Part shown: positions 1-11,225 of the stretch, piece by piece
Layout: each line of letters starts with the position of its first letter
How positions within the stretch are numbered: position 1 is the first letter of the stretch
Assembly (NCBI GenBank): GCA_963989385.1
Contig: OZ022501.1
Coordinates: 90,380,979-90,444,978 of the forward strand
Origin: Ctena decussata
Taxonomy: Eukaryota; Mollusca; Bivalvia; Lucinida; Lucinidae
Direction of reading: 5' to 3'
DNA: 64,000 bases
Notes under the pieces: generated by a model
Databases searched by the model: none
Told to the model about the DNA's origin: nothing
What the model saw: the letters and a program-made list of their open reading frames with translations, nothing else
Translations under genes and position numbers: made by a program

Positions 1-624
1 AGAATGTATCTTCACAAATATTTAGGGGTTAAAATTACGGATGACCTCGAGTGGGGTCAGCACATCAATTAAATTACCAGTAAGGCTACTAAGACTTTGG
101 TTTTTCTTCGTAGAAACTTGACTTTTGCATCAAAGGAAATTAAGGCTGCTGCATATACAACTCTGGTCCGGCCCAAACACAGTGGGCCCAAATTAGAATA
201 TGCAGCGCCAGTTTGGATGCCCCATCACCAAGTAGATATTAACATAATAAAAAAAGTACAGAGGACTGCTGCCCGTTGGACCTGTAGGCGCCGGCGCATT
301 CAAAGCCATGTGGGAGAAATGTTAGAAGAACTCCAATGGCCAGACCTGCAGGAAAGACGACAACAGGCTTCTCTGTCTCTATTCTACAAAATCCACAATA
401 ATCTTGCCATTGAGATAAGAATTAGTACCTATCTGAGGTCGGTGGAGGGAGCAGGAGAACTAGGTTCCACCCATTCCAGTATCACCGTCCAAACGCTTAT
501 ACGGACGGTTTTTAGAATTCATTTTCCCCCAGGACAATTGCATCTTGGAATGGCCTTACAACTGAAGCTGTCTCTTCGGAGACAGTTGATGGGTTTAAGG
601 CCAAAATATGATATCCTAGGGTAG
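1..624 (+). pseudogene. LINE reverse-transcriptase C-terminal fragment
   Basis: The frame starting at base 1 encodes the thumb and C-terminal part of a non-LTR retrotransposon reverse transcriptase. It begins with the YLGV-type motif after the palm domain, continues through an 'EYAAPVW' block and the 'KVQRTAARW' block, and then reaches the 'MLEELQWPDLQERR' block common to many LINE ORF2 proteins. The natural stop is at 622-624. An in-frame TAA at 70-72 breaks the frame, so this copy is dead. The 5' part lies outside the window. I cannot assign a clade, and no zinc knuckle is visible, unlike the LINE at 1.9-8.9 kb. Confidence 0.8.
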
Positions 625-705
625 AACAGGGGTTAGGTATGGAATAGTCATGCAACTCCTGACGTTGCGTTCCGCTCCGCTACACTACCGTCATGACATG
701 CACTC

Positions 706-1774
706 GGTCGGGTATGAAAACCACAACCCGTACCTCCGTACTCCGTACCTAAATCCGTACCAGTTAATTTTAGGTCCTGTTAGGAAACAACCAAAGAACT
801 CAGAATTAGAATAATTGGTGTCATATTGAGACATAATGTATGTTAAAGATCTGCCAAAAAAAATAATAATTCCAAAATGACTTAGTTTTAATAAAATGAC
901 ATTTTTGTATCTCTAAGGGGTATGAAAACCACAACCGTAGCTGAGCTCGGTTTTCTTACATCTTTGAATAATGATGCCAAATTAATCGAAATATAGCACT
1001 CCAACATGAAGAAAAAACAATATCCGACTAATATGAAGCAAATAATTATAAAATAACGCATGTAAAATGTTGTTTTTCTACAACATCGCGATTATACTGA
1101 AAGATATTCTAAAAATAGAACCATAACAAATAGGGTCCGATACGGTTTCTACAATCGAACCGCAGTTCGTTAAATAAGCTGAAAAACGGGATGGGACATG
1201 TCTTCAAATTTATTAGATTTAAATGGAAATATATTTTATAACTGAAACTAATAATAATGCAAAAATATATATAAGATTTTGATATTTCCCATGCTATTTT
1301 ATCCTATTTTATGACATGCGGCTAGATAGTAGAAACCGAATCGGACCATAGTTGTTATGGTTCTATTTTTTAGAACATTTTCCGGTCAAGTCGCGATATT
1401 GTAGAAAAACAACATTTTACATGCTTGATTATATACTTTATGCTTCATATAAGGCAAATATTATTTTTATAACATGTATGAGTGGTAAACTTCAATTAAA
1501 TTTGTGTCATTATCGAAAAATGCCTGAAAAACGATCTCAGCTACGGTTGTGGTTTTCATACCCCTTAGAGATACAAAAATGGTATATTATTAAAAAATAA
1601 GTCATTTTGGAATTTTATTTTTTTTGGCAGATCTTTATTAAACAATATGTCTCAATATGCACCAATTAATCTAATTTTGAGTTCTTTGGTTGTTTCCCAA
1701 CTGGACCTTAATTTTTCTGGTACGGATTTAAGTACGGGGTACGGAGGTACGGGTTGTGGTTTTCATACCCGACC
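706..1774. mobile_element. 1.07-kb foldback DNA element with 9-bp target duplication (MULE-like)
   Basis: The element starts GGTCGGGTATGAAAACC and ends with its reverse complement. The inverted arms run about 440 bp each (about 706-1150 and 1330-1774) with scattered substitutions and small indels, leaving only about 180 bp of unique centre. It is flanked by perfect 9-bp direct repeats CATGCACTC at 697-705 and 1775-1783. Long arms with a 9-bp duplication are typical of Mutator-like elements, so this is probably a non-autonomous member. No transposase is present; the short ORF at 1352-1600 is an accident of the right arm. Confidence 0.85.
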
Positions 1775-1783
1775 CATGCACTC

Positions 1784-1959
1784 CGGTAAAAACATGTGAT
1801 TTTTTCATTCCACTGAATACTGTGAAGTAGCGGCAGTGTAACGGTAGCGGATTCTAAGGCCCTAGGTCTTGTAAATAGTTTTAATCTGCTGGTGGCTTTG
1901 TCACAAATTCATTTTTTTTTTGTGTGATAACTTATGTGCCACACCACAAACCTGCCATC
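1784..1959. other. Spacer before LINE ORF1
   Basis: AT-rich sequence between the foldback element and the first ATG of the LINE. It probably contains the LINE 5' UTR, but I see no boundary or promoter motif. Confidence 0.4.
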
Positions 1960-3156
1960 ATGGTCATATTTGACCGAGAGCAGTATCGATACTCTTATCA
2001 TATCGATACTCTTACCATTGAACGAAAGGTAGGGGAGTTAGAGAATACTAATAAAATTTTAAGACAGGGCATAAATTCAAATAGAAGTCCAAGCAAGAGT
2101 TTAAAAATTGAGCAGAATTCTCCAGTATGTGGTTTTGAATATAGTGGTGTGAAGGAAGTGCCTACAAGGGCCGACCCCCGTATCGCCAATACTGTTGAAA
2201 AGGAAATTATGTACCTAAAAGAGAGTATGAGGTCCCTAGAGTTAGAGCAGTTAAGGGCAAGAATGTCAAATATTGAGCAAAACTTACAATTGCAAAAGCA
2301 AATTAATTGCATGTCCCAGTCGGGTGGTTTTCTACAGGTACCTGTAAATCCATATATGGGAAGCCAAGGCGCATGGGCGGCTGCTCAAAATCCAGTTTAC
2401 CAAGGGAACTATCCCTACTTCACCCTCCCTCATGTACATCAAGGTCACCTTATGGTTGCCCAAAATACACCATTTATGAACCCATACCCTCCTATGGTTT
2501 CAGCAGTCCCACCCATTGGACCCCATGTCTCAACTCACGCCGGGGTTCCTCAAATGACACAAACAACTCTACCTACACAACCCGTATATAGCGGCTATCC
2601 AATTTATTATCAGTCTCACCGACTTCCAACTCAACCGATATATCCACCGCAGCATGGGCAGGGGGGGTTTTCAGCCCAACCACGACAGGGCCAGGTAATC
2701 AGTAGAAACACCAGTAATGGGGAAATGGGGCATTTATCTATGAACCACACCCAGGAAGAGTTAAGGGGGGCTAACAATGTCAGGCTTCAACAGAAGACAT
2801 GTACTGGCCTCACTGGAACTTCAGAGACTCAAAAATATCAAAATTGTAGGAATGAAGAGAAGCAGCAAGTAGAGGAAAGTGTTCAGGAAGTCATTTCACA
2901 CCAATCTCTCATAGGACAGAATGAAGGATCACAGAGTGAGATGCCCTCTAGACGGCAGCCTGACATCGTTGAGACACAGGAGTCGATGGTGCAGAGAGAT
3001 GATGGAGATGAAATGGAGCCCCATTTGGCAGCAAATAAGCAGAGGGATTACATAGAAGAGATGAAGATTTGTGAAGATGGTAATAAAGCCAAGAAGAGTC
3101 CTTTTTTAGGAGGGGGCAGAGCCTCGGAGAAGATCTGCAAAAGAAAAAGCCTATAA
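1960..3156 (+). CDS. LINE ORF1-like protein
   Basis: An open frame of about 400 residues lies directly upstream of, and overlaps, the endonuclease frame, which is the position of ORF1 in a non-LTR retrotransposon. The frame is open from 1924, but the first ATG is at 1960. The N-terminal third has a charged, leucine-rich stretch (roughly residues 80-125 from the ATG) likely to form a coiled coil. The middle is rich in proline, glutamine, tyrosine and glycine, and the last 120 residues are polar and acidic. No RRM, zinc knuckle or esterase motif is visible. By analogy ORF1 would bind element RNA, but that is inferred from position only. The frame is intact although ORF2 is broken. Confidence 0.7.
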   Translation: MVIFDREQYRYSYHIDTLTIERKVGELENTNKILRQGINSNRSPSKSLKIEQNSPVCGFEYSGVKEVPTRADPRIANTVEKEIMYLKESMRSLELEQLRARMSNIEQNLQLQKQINCMSQSGGFLQVPVNPYMGSQGAWAAAQNPVYQGNYPYFTLPHVHQGHLMVAQNTPFMNPYPPMVSAVPPIGPHVSTHAGVPQMTQTTLPTQPVYSGYPIYYQSHRLPTQPIYPPQHGQGGFSAQPRQGQVISRNTSNGEMGHLSMNHTQEELRGANNVRLQQKTCTGLTGTSETQKYQNCRNEEKQQVEESVQEVISHQSLIGQNEGSQSEMPSRRQPDIVETQESMVQRDDGDEMEPHLAANKQRDYIEEMKICEDGNKAKKSPFLGGGRASEKICKRKSL

Positions 3157-5889
3157 CTATTGGAACCCTGAATATCAAAAATATTGAGACAAATGATGTT
3201 TTTCTTAGGGAATTATTGAAAAGGTATGATGTTCTCGCACTGCAAGAGCACTGGTTGTTTAGCTTCCAACTTCCAGATATAGAGAAGAGGTTTCATTCTC
3301 ATGGCGCCTACAGTCGAGCTGTGGATGAGGACAGCCCACTTCCACCTACACAGAAACCAAGAGGCTATGGGGGAGTTTCGGTCATGTACAGGAAAGATCT
3401 GGACTATAAAGTTAAGAGGCTGCCACATGGTGGTAATAAAATTGTTGCTGTAGAGGTTGACTCCGTTCCTCCGCTTTGTATATGCAGTGTCTATATGCCT
3501 AGCAGAAACTCGAAGAGCAGTACATCCGACAAGGACAACTATGCGCTCTGCCTAGACCAGGTCGAGGAGGTGTTGAACACATATAGCAACACGCATGCTG
3601 TCTTTATCCTGGGGGATATGAATGCTTCGTTGATTTCACGTAGAGGTAACATACAAGATTCTCTCTTGGCAGACTTTGTGTCCTCCAACTCCCTAAAGTG
3701 GAGACAGAATGGGGAAGAAACCTTCTTTCATCCAAATAAGACGGACAAAGCTGAGTTGGACTATGTCTTTTTCAACAAGCGTGGAGATGAGATTGTGAAA
3801 ATGGTGGCCATTGAGAGTGAAAATGCCTTAAATACTTCAGACCATCGGCCAGTGTATGCGGAGATCAGTATTGCAGCGAAGGTGAAGACGAGCCCAGAAA
3901 CGTCAGTCATTCAAGTTAAACCAAAATGGGACAACTGTGACAAAAGTGCATATGAGGTCAATTAGACAAAATTTACAAAAATTTGATACCGTCTTGCCAT
4001 CGCTGACTCCAGAGATTGATATTCTGCAGCCTCTGGCACACTTGAACGCAGTGTTAAAGCAGGCAACATATGACAGTATCCCAAACCACAAATCAGACTT
4101 GAAAATCAAGAACCAGAGAAGAAGATGCTGGTCTCAGAAAATACAGTCAGCAATGAAGAACTGTCGCTTAGTATGGTGGGAGTGGCGAAAAGCAGGTGAA
4201 TCACGAAACCCCGAGGATCCAACCTACCAGAAGATGAACACGGCTAAGAGGGTGCTTAGAAAAGAACAGCGTCTGGAGGCAGCTAAGCAGAGAAATGCAA
4301 GAGTGGAGAACATTATGAGTTCTGGAAACAACCCAAAAACCTTTTTTAAATTAATCAACAATCAGCGGAAATCCTCCAATGTACTGCTACATAATCTGGT
4401 GGTGGATGGAAAAGTATGTGAAACAGATGAAGACATAAGGGAGGGATGGGCTACCCATTTCCAGAACTTGGCAACCCCACTACAGAGTGACAAGTTTGAT
4501 GAGGAGTACAAGGAGTTAGTTGATGCTGATGTTGAGGCCATTTCTACCTTATGTGAGAAAGAGGATAGACCAATTGTACAAATCACTAATGAAGAAGTAC
4601 AGGCAGCATTGAAGAGGCTTAAAAATAACAAGGCAGTTGACGTTATGGGTTTAACTAGTGAACATTTCAAGCTGGGGGGGTGGTGTTTGTCAGAATTCAT
4701 AGCAGCATTCCTTAATTATTGAATCAGTGTAAAGCGGGTGTCTGCCGTCTTGAAGGAGGGTATTTTAACACCTATCTTCAAGAAGGGAGACACCAGTGAT
4801 CCAGGAAATTACAGAGGAATAACAGTGACTCCTGTTCTTTTAAAGATACTAGAACACATTCTGAATGCTCGGCACAACGATATCTTCTACAGTACACAAT
4901 CACGTCTTCAAAGAGGATTCACTCAGGGCTGTTCTTCTCTGAATGCAGCTGTCATCCTTACAGAATGTGTGCTGGAGGCAGGGAATAACAGGCAGGAAAT
5001 CTTTCTTACCACTTTGGATACACAGAAGGCGTTTGACGTGGTGGACCACAGTTCCCTACTAAGGAGGCTCTATCTTGATGGTGTCCATGGGGATGACTGG
5101 CTCCTTGTTAGAGACCTGTACTCTGACTGTTCTTCCAGAATAAAGTGGGCCGGAGGTCTATCTCACCCAATAAACATCAACCAGGGAGTACGCCAGGGTG
5201 GAGTCTTGTCCACCAGCCATTACAAACGATACAATAACCCAATGCTACTTCAGCTTGAGCAAAGTTATGAGGGGGTGAAGATTGGATCTATCAGGATTCC
5301 TCATGTCACTGTTGCAGATGATTTAGCATTGCTCGCTCAAGATCAAAAAGAGATGCAAGTGATGGTTTGGGATGTGGAAAACAATGCCAGTAGAGAGAGA
5401 TACTTTGTGAATCCAACTAAAAGTCATGCTCTTAGATATACCTCAAGAGTGAGGAAGATTACAGATACAGATATTTTCATGTACAATCAAAAGATAAAGA
5501 ATAGTGAAAGTGCAGTGCATCTGGGAATAGTCAGAGATGTTTCTGGGAAGCCTGACATTGAAGCAAAAATAAGTCTTGGTAGAAAAACAGCATACTCTCT
5601 TATGGGCGCTGGGTTTCATGGGGGTGGGGGGTTGAAGGCATCACAGAACGGGTATATATGGTCAACTTTTGTCGTTCCGAGATTGCTGTATGGCATGGAA
5701 GCGTTACTTCTCAGAAAGAAGGATGTCGACAGTCTTGAGCGGTTTCAGAGGCAGTGTTTAAGGCAAATCCAGGGGCTTCCCGATAAAACAGCAAATTCTA
5801 TCACTCTAGCCTTGTTAGGCATTTTGCCATTAGATGCAGTTTTGCATAAAAACGCACTCACCACATTTGTAAACATGATAAGGCATAAA
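3087..5889 (+). pseudogene. LINE ORF2: APE endonuclease and reverse transcriptase, broken
   Basis: ORF2 overlaps the end of ORF1 in another frame and has no ATG before the endonuclease begins, so it probably relied on termination-reinitiation or frameshifting. The endonuclease spans about 3147-3900 with the expected APE-family residues: N in 'TLNIKN', E in 'LQEHW', D and N in 'LGDMNAS' and H in 'SDHRP'. A one-base shift near 3957 ends this frame at 3963-3965; the next frame continues from 3937. A single in-frame TGA at 4720-4722 interrupts the RT. RT motif A is 'LDTQKAFD', motif B 'QGVRQGGVLST' and motif C 'VADDLALL', with V in place of the usual Y/F. The frame is cut at 5889 by a solo LTR and resumes at 8086. 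One frameshift, one nonsense codon and one insertion show the copy is inactive. Clade unassigned. Confidence 0.85.
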
Positions 5890-8085
5890 TGTTACGAAAT
5901 GGATCCGATTATTTTTTTCAATCAGTTATTCTTTCAATCAGTAGGGCTACAGTTTTTAGGGCAACTGTGGTAATAAACATTTACGGAAATTGTGACTACG
6001 TTATGCATGGGTTGTTTGTGAATACCTCTCGTGGACAGCATATTGCATGATTTTAAGGTGAATACCTGCACGAGTCTTTTGATTGTGGACAGCGTGTTGC
6101 ATGATTTTAATGTGAGACGCATAGTATTTATACGCCTATCTTTTAATGAAAAGTTAGACGTGGCTGTTTAATTCTTGATGGATGTTATATTGTTGTGTGC
6201 CCAGATTCTGTGTTAAGACCTAGAAGGGTAAGATTTTATTATATTTATTTTAGAATTGTTTGGCTAAGAATGAAAAATGTGACTTCTGATTGATATGGTA
6301 TGACTATGTGTCGACTGATTTGATTTTGTTGGCAGTGATCAGGCTGCGCATATGTCGACCAATTTTGTTTATACTGACCATGCTGCGCATGATATTTGTA
6401 TATTAGGAAGTTTTGTAAATTACGGAAATAGTTTATATCACTGATGTTGGTTGCAATGGTGTGCGTCTATTTGACGTCTAGTGACGTCAGTTGTATTCAT
6501 GTTATTCATGTGACGTCAGTTGCATTCATGTTATTCATGTGACGTCAGTTGCATTCATGTTATTGCGACGTCAGCACTTTTTATATTAGTTTCACGTATA
6601 CGTGGCCTATAGAAGTAGATTGATTTGTAATGGAACTAATTTATATACTCGTGACGTCAATTGACGCCATAGCATGCACCGCATTAAGGTTTTTTTTCCA
6701 TAAGTTATAATGGTAACATTTGGTCGTCATGCGTTTGATTTGCCTTCACTAGATGACGTCATATGGTATAACATCATTGGCGTCATGATGTCAGATCAAA
6801 CGTTATGATCCCAAATGTGTTAAAAACTCTTATTCAGTTATTATATTCTATGGCAAATGGTATTACGCTTAGTTTAAAGGAATGAATTAAAACATATGCG
6901 AGTTAGATTTTGGTCAATCAATTTAATGTAAATAGGACATTGTTTAGATTATTCATGTTTTATGTTTAGATTATTCATGTTTTATGTGGGGTATGTCATG
7001 GTAATGCCTGTTGACGTCAGTATACTTCTTGACAATGTTTGACGTCAGATCCTTCGACGCACATGCGTGGTAGGATCTACGTTTCTTCATTGGCGGAAGT
7101 GGTAAGCACACTTTTAGCTTTACATCGTGAGCGCGAGTCGTGTCTAGTGACACGGCTGGCGTGTGCACGTTATGCTCGGCATTCGCCGAGGGCGTTGTAT
7201 GGTATTTCCAAGACAGGCCCAAGTCTTACGTATTGTTATTATGTAGTTACAATGTATTAAGTGTAAGTTCGTTATTTTTAGGCACATCAAGTCCGGCAGT
7301 CAGCTGTTAGGGCTTAGAGCCACGTCTCACCTGGAGATGCGATATACGTCTCCAGGTTAATACCAACCCGGGTAGAGGCAGTTACAACGCCGTTTGTGCA
7401 TGGTTCCCAAGCAGAGGCGGGAAGCACAAAATGTAGGCGGAAGTGGTTAGCACAGTTTTGCCAGATTCTGTGATAAGATCTGAAGGTCACATCAAGTGTG
7501 GGACAGTGTTCGTCCACTAAGGTGTTTTAATATATATAGACTGGTCCCTGGTACGATCCAGGGAGCGACCAGTATATAATCGTGCACGTGTTAATAAGAG
7601 TTGGTGTTCCTCATGATATATGGACTGGCCCATGACATGATCCAGGGAACGACGAATTGAAGTCTACCAACATAAGGCCTTGTTTTTTTCTATGAGCTCA
7701 AACTAACGTTTTTTTTTGTTCTTTGTGTTTTCCTTTAGTTCATGGCGCTGAACCGAGTACGGTGTTGACGTCAGACGGTAATCTATTTGCGTATTGTACG
7801 CAAATCGATTACAGATTTGAAACAAACACCTTACTTGGGCCAGCGACATGAACTGATATGTGTTGTATATTATCGTAATTGTGACAGTTGTAAATTGTAT
7901 TGTTGTATATAGAATTTACATTATATATAAACTTAAAAAAAATTCTAACGTTGTTAGAGTTTCCTTGTTAGTGTATTACACTAGTAGATAACCCTTTAAC
8001 CGGAAGTCACCCTCCGCCGTCCTGGCGACGCATAAGGCTCTACACCCGTGTCGACCGTGTGTAAAACCTTCTGCGTAACAATAAA
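5885..8085. mobile_element. Solo LTR, 2.19 kb, inserted in the LINE
   Basis: The element (5890-8080) begins TGTTACG and ends CGTAACA, the TG...CA form of an LTR, and is flanked by the 5-bp direct repeat ATAAA (5885-5889 and 8081-8085). Removing the insert with one copy of ATAAA restores the LINE reading frame exactly. No gag or pol frame lies inside, so this is a solo LTR left by recombination between two LTRs. Internal short repeats include a GGCGGAAGTGGT-AGCACA pair (about 7091 and 7439) and a CCAGATTCTGTG pair (about 6202 and 7460). The length is high for an LTR. The retrotransposon family is not identifiable from the LTR alone. Confidence 0.85.
6482..7773. promoter_or_regulatory. Cluster of eight TGACGTCA (CRE-type) sites in the solo LTR
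   Basis: Exact TGACGTCA palindromes occur at 6482, 6511, 6540, 6652, 6754, 7012, 7040 and 7766. The first three are in three tandem 29-bp repeats. TGACGTCA is the classical binding site of CREB/ATF bZIP factors. Position in an LTR suggests enhancer elements of the retrotransposon; function is inferred. Confidence 0.65.
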
Positions 8086-8842
8086 TCCTCGGTTGAAAAT
8101 GACATAGCTTTGAGACAAATTGTTATGAAGGATGAGTCGGATAAGAGCTGGTTTATGTCTATCAAAAAGACCCTAAAACAATACAATCTCCCATCTATAT
8201 TTCAACTTTTAAGTAGTCCTCCTTCTAAAATTGAATGGAAAAAGCTCCTGAATAATGCTGTGCACAGTGCAGTTGAAACTTCCTGGAAAGCAGACATACA
8301 GAGCAAGCCCTCCCTAAAGTATGTAAATTCAGACTCCCTGAAAATTGGTAAAAGTCACCATGTGTGGGCCACGGTCAGAAATAGCACCCATGATAGCCGA
8401 AGAGCCCAACTCAAGTGTAAAATACTAACAGGGACGTATAATTTGCAAGGAAATAGGGCAGCCTTTAACCAACATCAAGTAAACGCAACCTGCAGATTGT
8501 GTTCATCAGCTCCAGAAACAAGACAACACTTCCTTAGTGAATGTTCATCTCTACATATAGAAAGAGTGACGTATATAGAGAAACTACTCAGCAATGCAGT
8601 TTGGATTTTGATTGTTTCAGTTCCTGGTCTTTGCATACTTTTTACTTTTACAAAGTATTATAGCCTCAAAAGTACATAATACAGAGTTCTTGACACAGTT
8701 AACATTGGATGCTTCAGCAGTTCTTGAAATGGAGCAGATTGACAAGGATACATGGGGGTTGCTTGAACTTTATACGAGAGAATATATAGCCAAGATTCAT
8801 AATAAGAGACTCACAGTGTTAAAGATGATGTCAGAATTCTGA
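8086..8842 (+). pseudogene. LINE ORF2 C-terminus with CCHC knuckle (continuation after the LTR)
   Basis: This is the rest of the ORF2 interrupted at 5889. It carries the C-terminal zinc knuckle, C-x2-C-x8-H-x4-C, at about 8490-8545. The block before it ('NSTHDSRRAQLKCKILTGTY') closely matches the second LINE fragment at 48.2-48.3 kb. A 53-bp segment at 8600-8652 is absent from that second copy and moves the downstream reading into another frame, which ends at 8840-8842. The end of the protein contains an 'ELYTREYI' block shared by both copies. Confidence 0.8.
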
Positions 8843-9330
8843 GCGACGATTAATACAAATACCTGTACAAAATCACCTGTAAATAACGAACTCACCAGTT
8901 TTCAGTAGTTAATATAAAGATTTACGAGCTCATTCCCTACTACGTCGAAAGGCGGTTCTCCGAAAAGTCAGCGGAGGAAACTTACGAAACAGAACAGAAC
9001 AAATATGGCCTACAAGATTTGAGTATCGCAGCCATTGCGTAGGTTTAGGGGAGGAAACTACCACAGAAAGAAAGAAACGACTGTTGCGCAAATAGTGTCA
9101 ATGTCGGCGGCCTCTTTGAACTTGAAGAGGTTCGCCAGCTGCGGTAATTTTGCTTTAGAATCATCTCTGTGCAAAGAAAATTAATGACAGTGAGTAGGCT
9201 ATAAAGCGTGACTTATTTTTATATGGTTCAGTAAGTTTTATAGTGGTATTTTATAGCGTTGTTGTTAAGTTTTGTCATTGTAATTAGTTTTCGCGACATC
9301 TTCATTTGTCTAATTGGCAATGTTGTCGTC
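8843..9330 (+). other. LINE 3' UTR and spacer
   Basis: The first part (to about 8930) resembles the 3' UTR of the second LINE copy ('acacctgtaa...' type sequence followed by 'caccag'). No clear 3' tail or target duplication was found. The rest holds no recognisable gene or repeat. Confidence 0.45.
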
Positions 9331-9760
9331 AAACTTGGAATTTGAAAAATCTCGAGATTGCTCACGGTCAATCTTGGAATTCTAAGTTTACTCGAGCAAT
9401 CTTGAGATTTTTCATCGATTACGGCATGGACTTTAAGGTATTATAATCATGTTTATACTGTTTGAAATAGCTAAAGACTGCACCTGTTAGTGATTAATAT
9501 TAAGTTTATGGGAATTTATTAATATGATATCCATATTTCCGTTAATTAAGACAATTTCAGGCAATAGCGGAGATGGCACATTTCATCTGTAGATCTATAT
9601 AGACGGTTTTTGTTGTTGTTTTTTTGACAAGGATGTTTTAATTAATATGATGCTATTTTAGTTAATTGGCAGATTAATTGTTAACTGACAGGTTTATTTC
9701 ACCAATGTTTTCATTTAAGATTTACCACACCACTCTTTTCATTTAAGCTATCTAGAATTA
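9331..9760 (+). repeat. Left arm of an 18-kb inverted repeat
   Basis: From CAAACTTGGAAT onward this segment matches, in reverse complement, the sequence running leftward from about 27371. Matching blocks include 'tgtttgaaata', 'gactgca', 'tatgggaat', 'ttccgttaatta', a 'aacaacaacaaaaac' tract and 'ctgccaattaact'. Identity is moderate with indels. The outermost bases resemble the junction palindrome of the 163-bp satellite inside the block. Confidence 0.7.
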
Positions 9761-9789
9761 ATACTAAAAAAAAATAATAAAATAAAAAA

Positions 9790-10005
9790 AAAATAATGGG
9801 GTCCCACAGTGCAGAGGCCGTAAGGCAGTGGGGTCATAGGTCCATTATATCTTAAAAAGTGAAGCTCATCCCTCTGCTTTCACTGCCTTATCCATCCCTG
9901 ATGCGAAACAAGGTAACTGTTAACTGCTGGGTTAACAGAGTTTTCTAGTCACCATCTGGCCCATCCCGGATTCAAACCTATGACCTTCTGAAACATAATT
10001 AAACT
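9790..10005 (-). mobile_element. tRNA-derived SINE (family 3)
   Basis: On the minus strand the segment holds a box-B-like 'GGTTTGAATCC' followed by 'GGGATGGGCCAGA' and 'GAAAACTCTGTTAACC'. The same order occurs on the plus strand at 25955-26045. A-rich sequence lies at 9760-9800. No intact cloverleaf is seen, so it is not a tRNA gene. Confidence 0.55.
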
Positions 10006-10030
10006 GTTTTAATTAGTTGACCACGCGTGT

Positions 10031-10999
10031 CTATGGTGTACCAAAAGAGTCCAAACTACTGATACCAGTCCACACATAAAAAATATAGGTGCATCGTTTA
10101 ATTTCAGTGGTACGTGCACCTGTAAATTTTATCAGTGGACCAATAAATTTCATACTGTAGTTGGAGGAGAATAATCTGTAAAGAAAATTTCATCAAGTGC
10201 CCCAACCGGGGAACCGATCTCAGGACCCCAAGATTATAAAGCAAGCACACAACCACTAGGCTAAAATGTCCAGACCAGTTAGACTGGTCAGTAATACACT
10301 CTATATTCCCATATATATATTTACACGTCATTAATTGGCTGTACTACTCACCCTCCATCCTACCAAAGAACATTTTAACAGATAAATTTTGTCGGTGCAC
10401 CGCTAATTTACAGGTCCACCGATATTTTATCGGTCCACCGATACTTAGAACTTATAGGTGCATCGATAAAATTACAGGTGCATCGATAAAATTACAGGTG
10501 CACCTGTAAAAATGTCGGTGGACCGATAAATTTCAGCGATGGACCGATATTATCGCTGCTCGTACATTTTATAAGAGCAGCGCTACAGCTAGACCAATTA
10601 GGTGTTAAAATCAGCTAGAGAGGACATCTGATTGGCTGTTTTGGATGTAAGATCAGCGCCTAAAGGGATCATGAAAAATATATACGTGGACAGCTAATTT
10701 TATCGGTGGACCTATAAATTTATTGGTGGACCGATAAAATTTATCAGTCCACCGATACTTTTATAGGTGCACCTGTAATTTTATCACTGCACCTGTATAT
10801 TATATTGGTCCACCAATATATGCTAAATATTGGTGGACCGATAAAATATCGGTGGACCTGTAAATTAACTGTGGACCGATAAAATTTTATCGGTCCACCG
10901 CTAAAATTTACAGGTGCACCGCTAAAATTTAGCGGTGCACCTGTATATTTTTACAGGTGGACCGGTATCGGTAGTTTTGACCCTTTTGGTACACCATAG
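10031..10999. mobile_element. Palindrome-tiled element, GGTSCACC type, copy 1
   Basis: The termini are perfect 17-bp inverted repeats (CTATGGTGTACCAAAAG), extending to about 43 bp with mismatches. Between them are dozens of short near-palindromes of the forms GGTGCACC, GGTCCACC and GGTGGACC, each flanked by GATAAAATTT or TGTAAATTTT, laid end to end in both orientations at roughly 18-22-bp spacing. A non-tiled centre (about 10560-10680) separates two tiled halves. A TA duplication is possible (CTA/TAG ends) but not provable. There is no coding capacity. A segment at 10205-10290 inside the left half may be a degraded tRNA-like insertion. Confidence 0.75.
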
Positions 11000-11225
11000 T
11001 GGATGGATCAATTTTATCAGTCCATCGATAAATTTTTCAGGTCCAATGATAAAATTATTTGTCAATGATAAATTTTTCATGACCGATTTTGGCGGTGATC
11101 TTTTAAATATCTAACAGCCAATTAGATGTCTATTCCATCTGATATTAAAACCTGGTTGGTCTAATTATGAGAGTTAAAATCACTACTCTTATAAAATATG
11201 TGTGCTGCGATAATATCAGTCCACC
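11000..11225 (-). repeat. Partial inverted copy of the palindrome-tiled element
   Basis: Degenerate tiles ('atcagtccatcgataaa') are followed by the centre sequence of copy 1 in reverse complement ('aacagccaattagatgtc' against 'gacatctgattggctgtt'). It abuts copy 1 directly. Confidence 0.6.
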
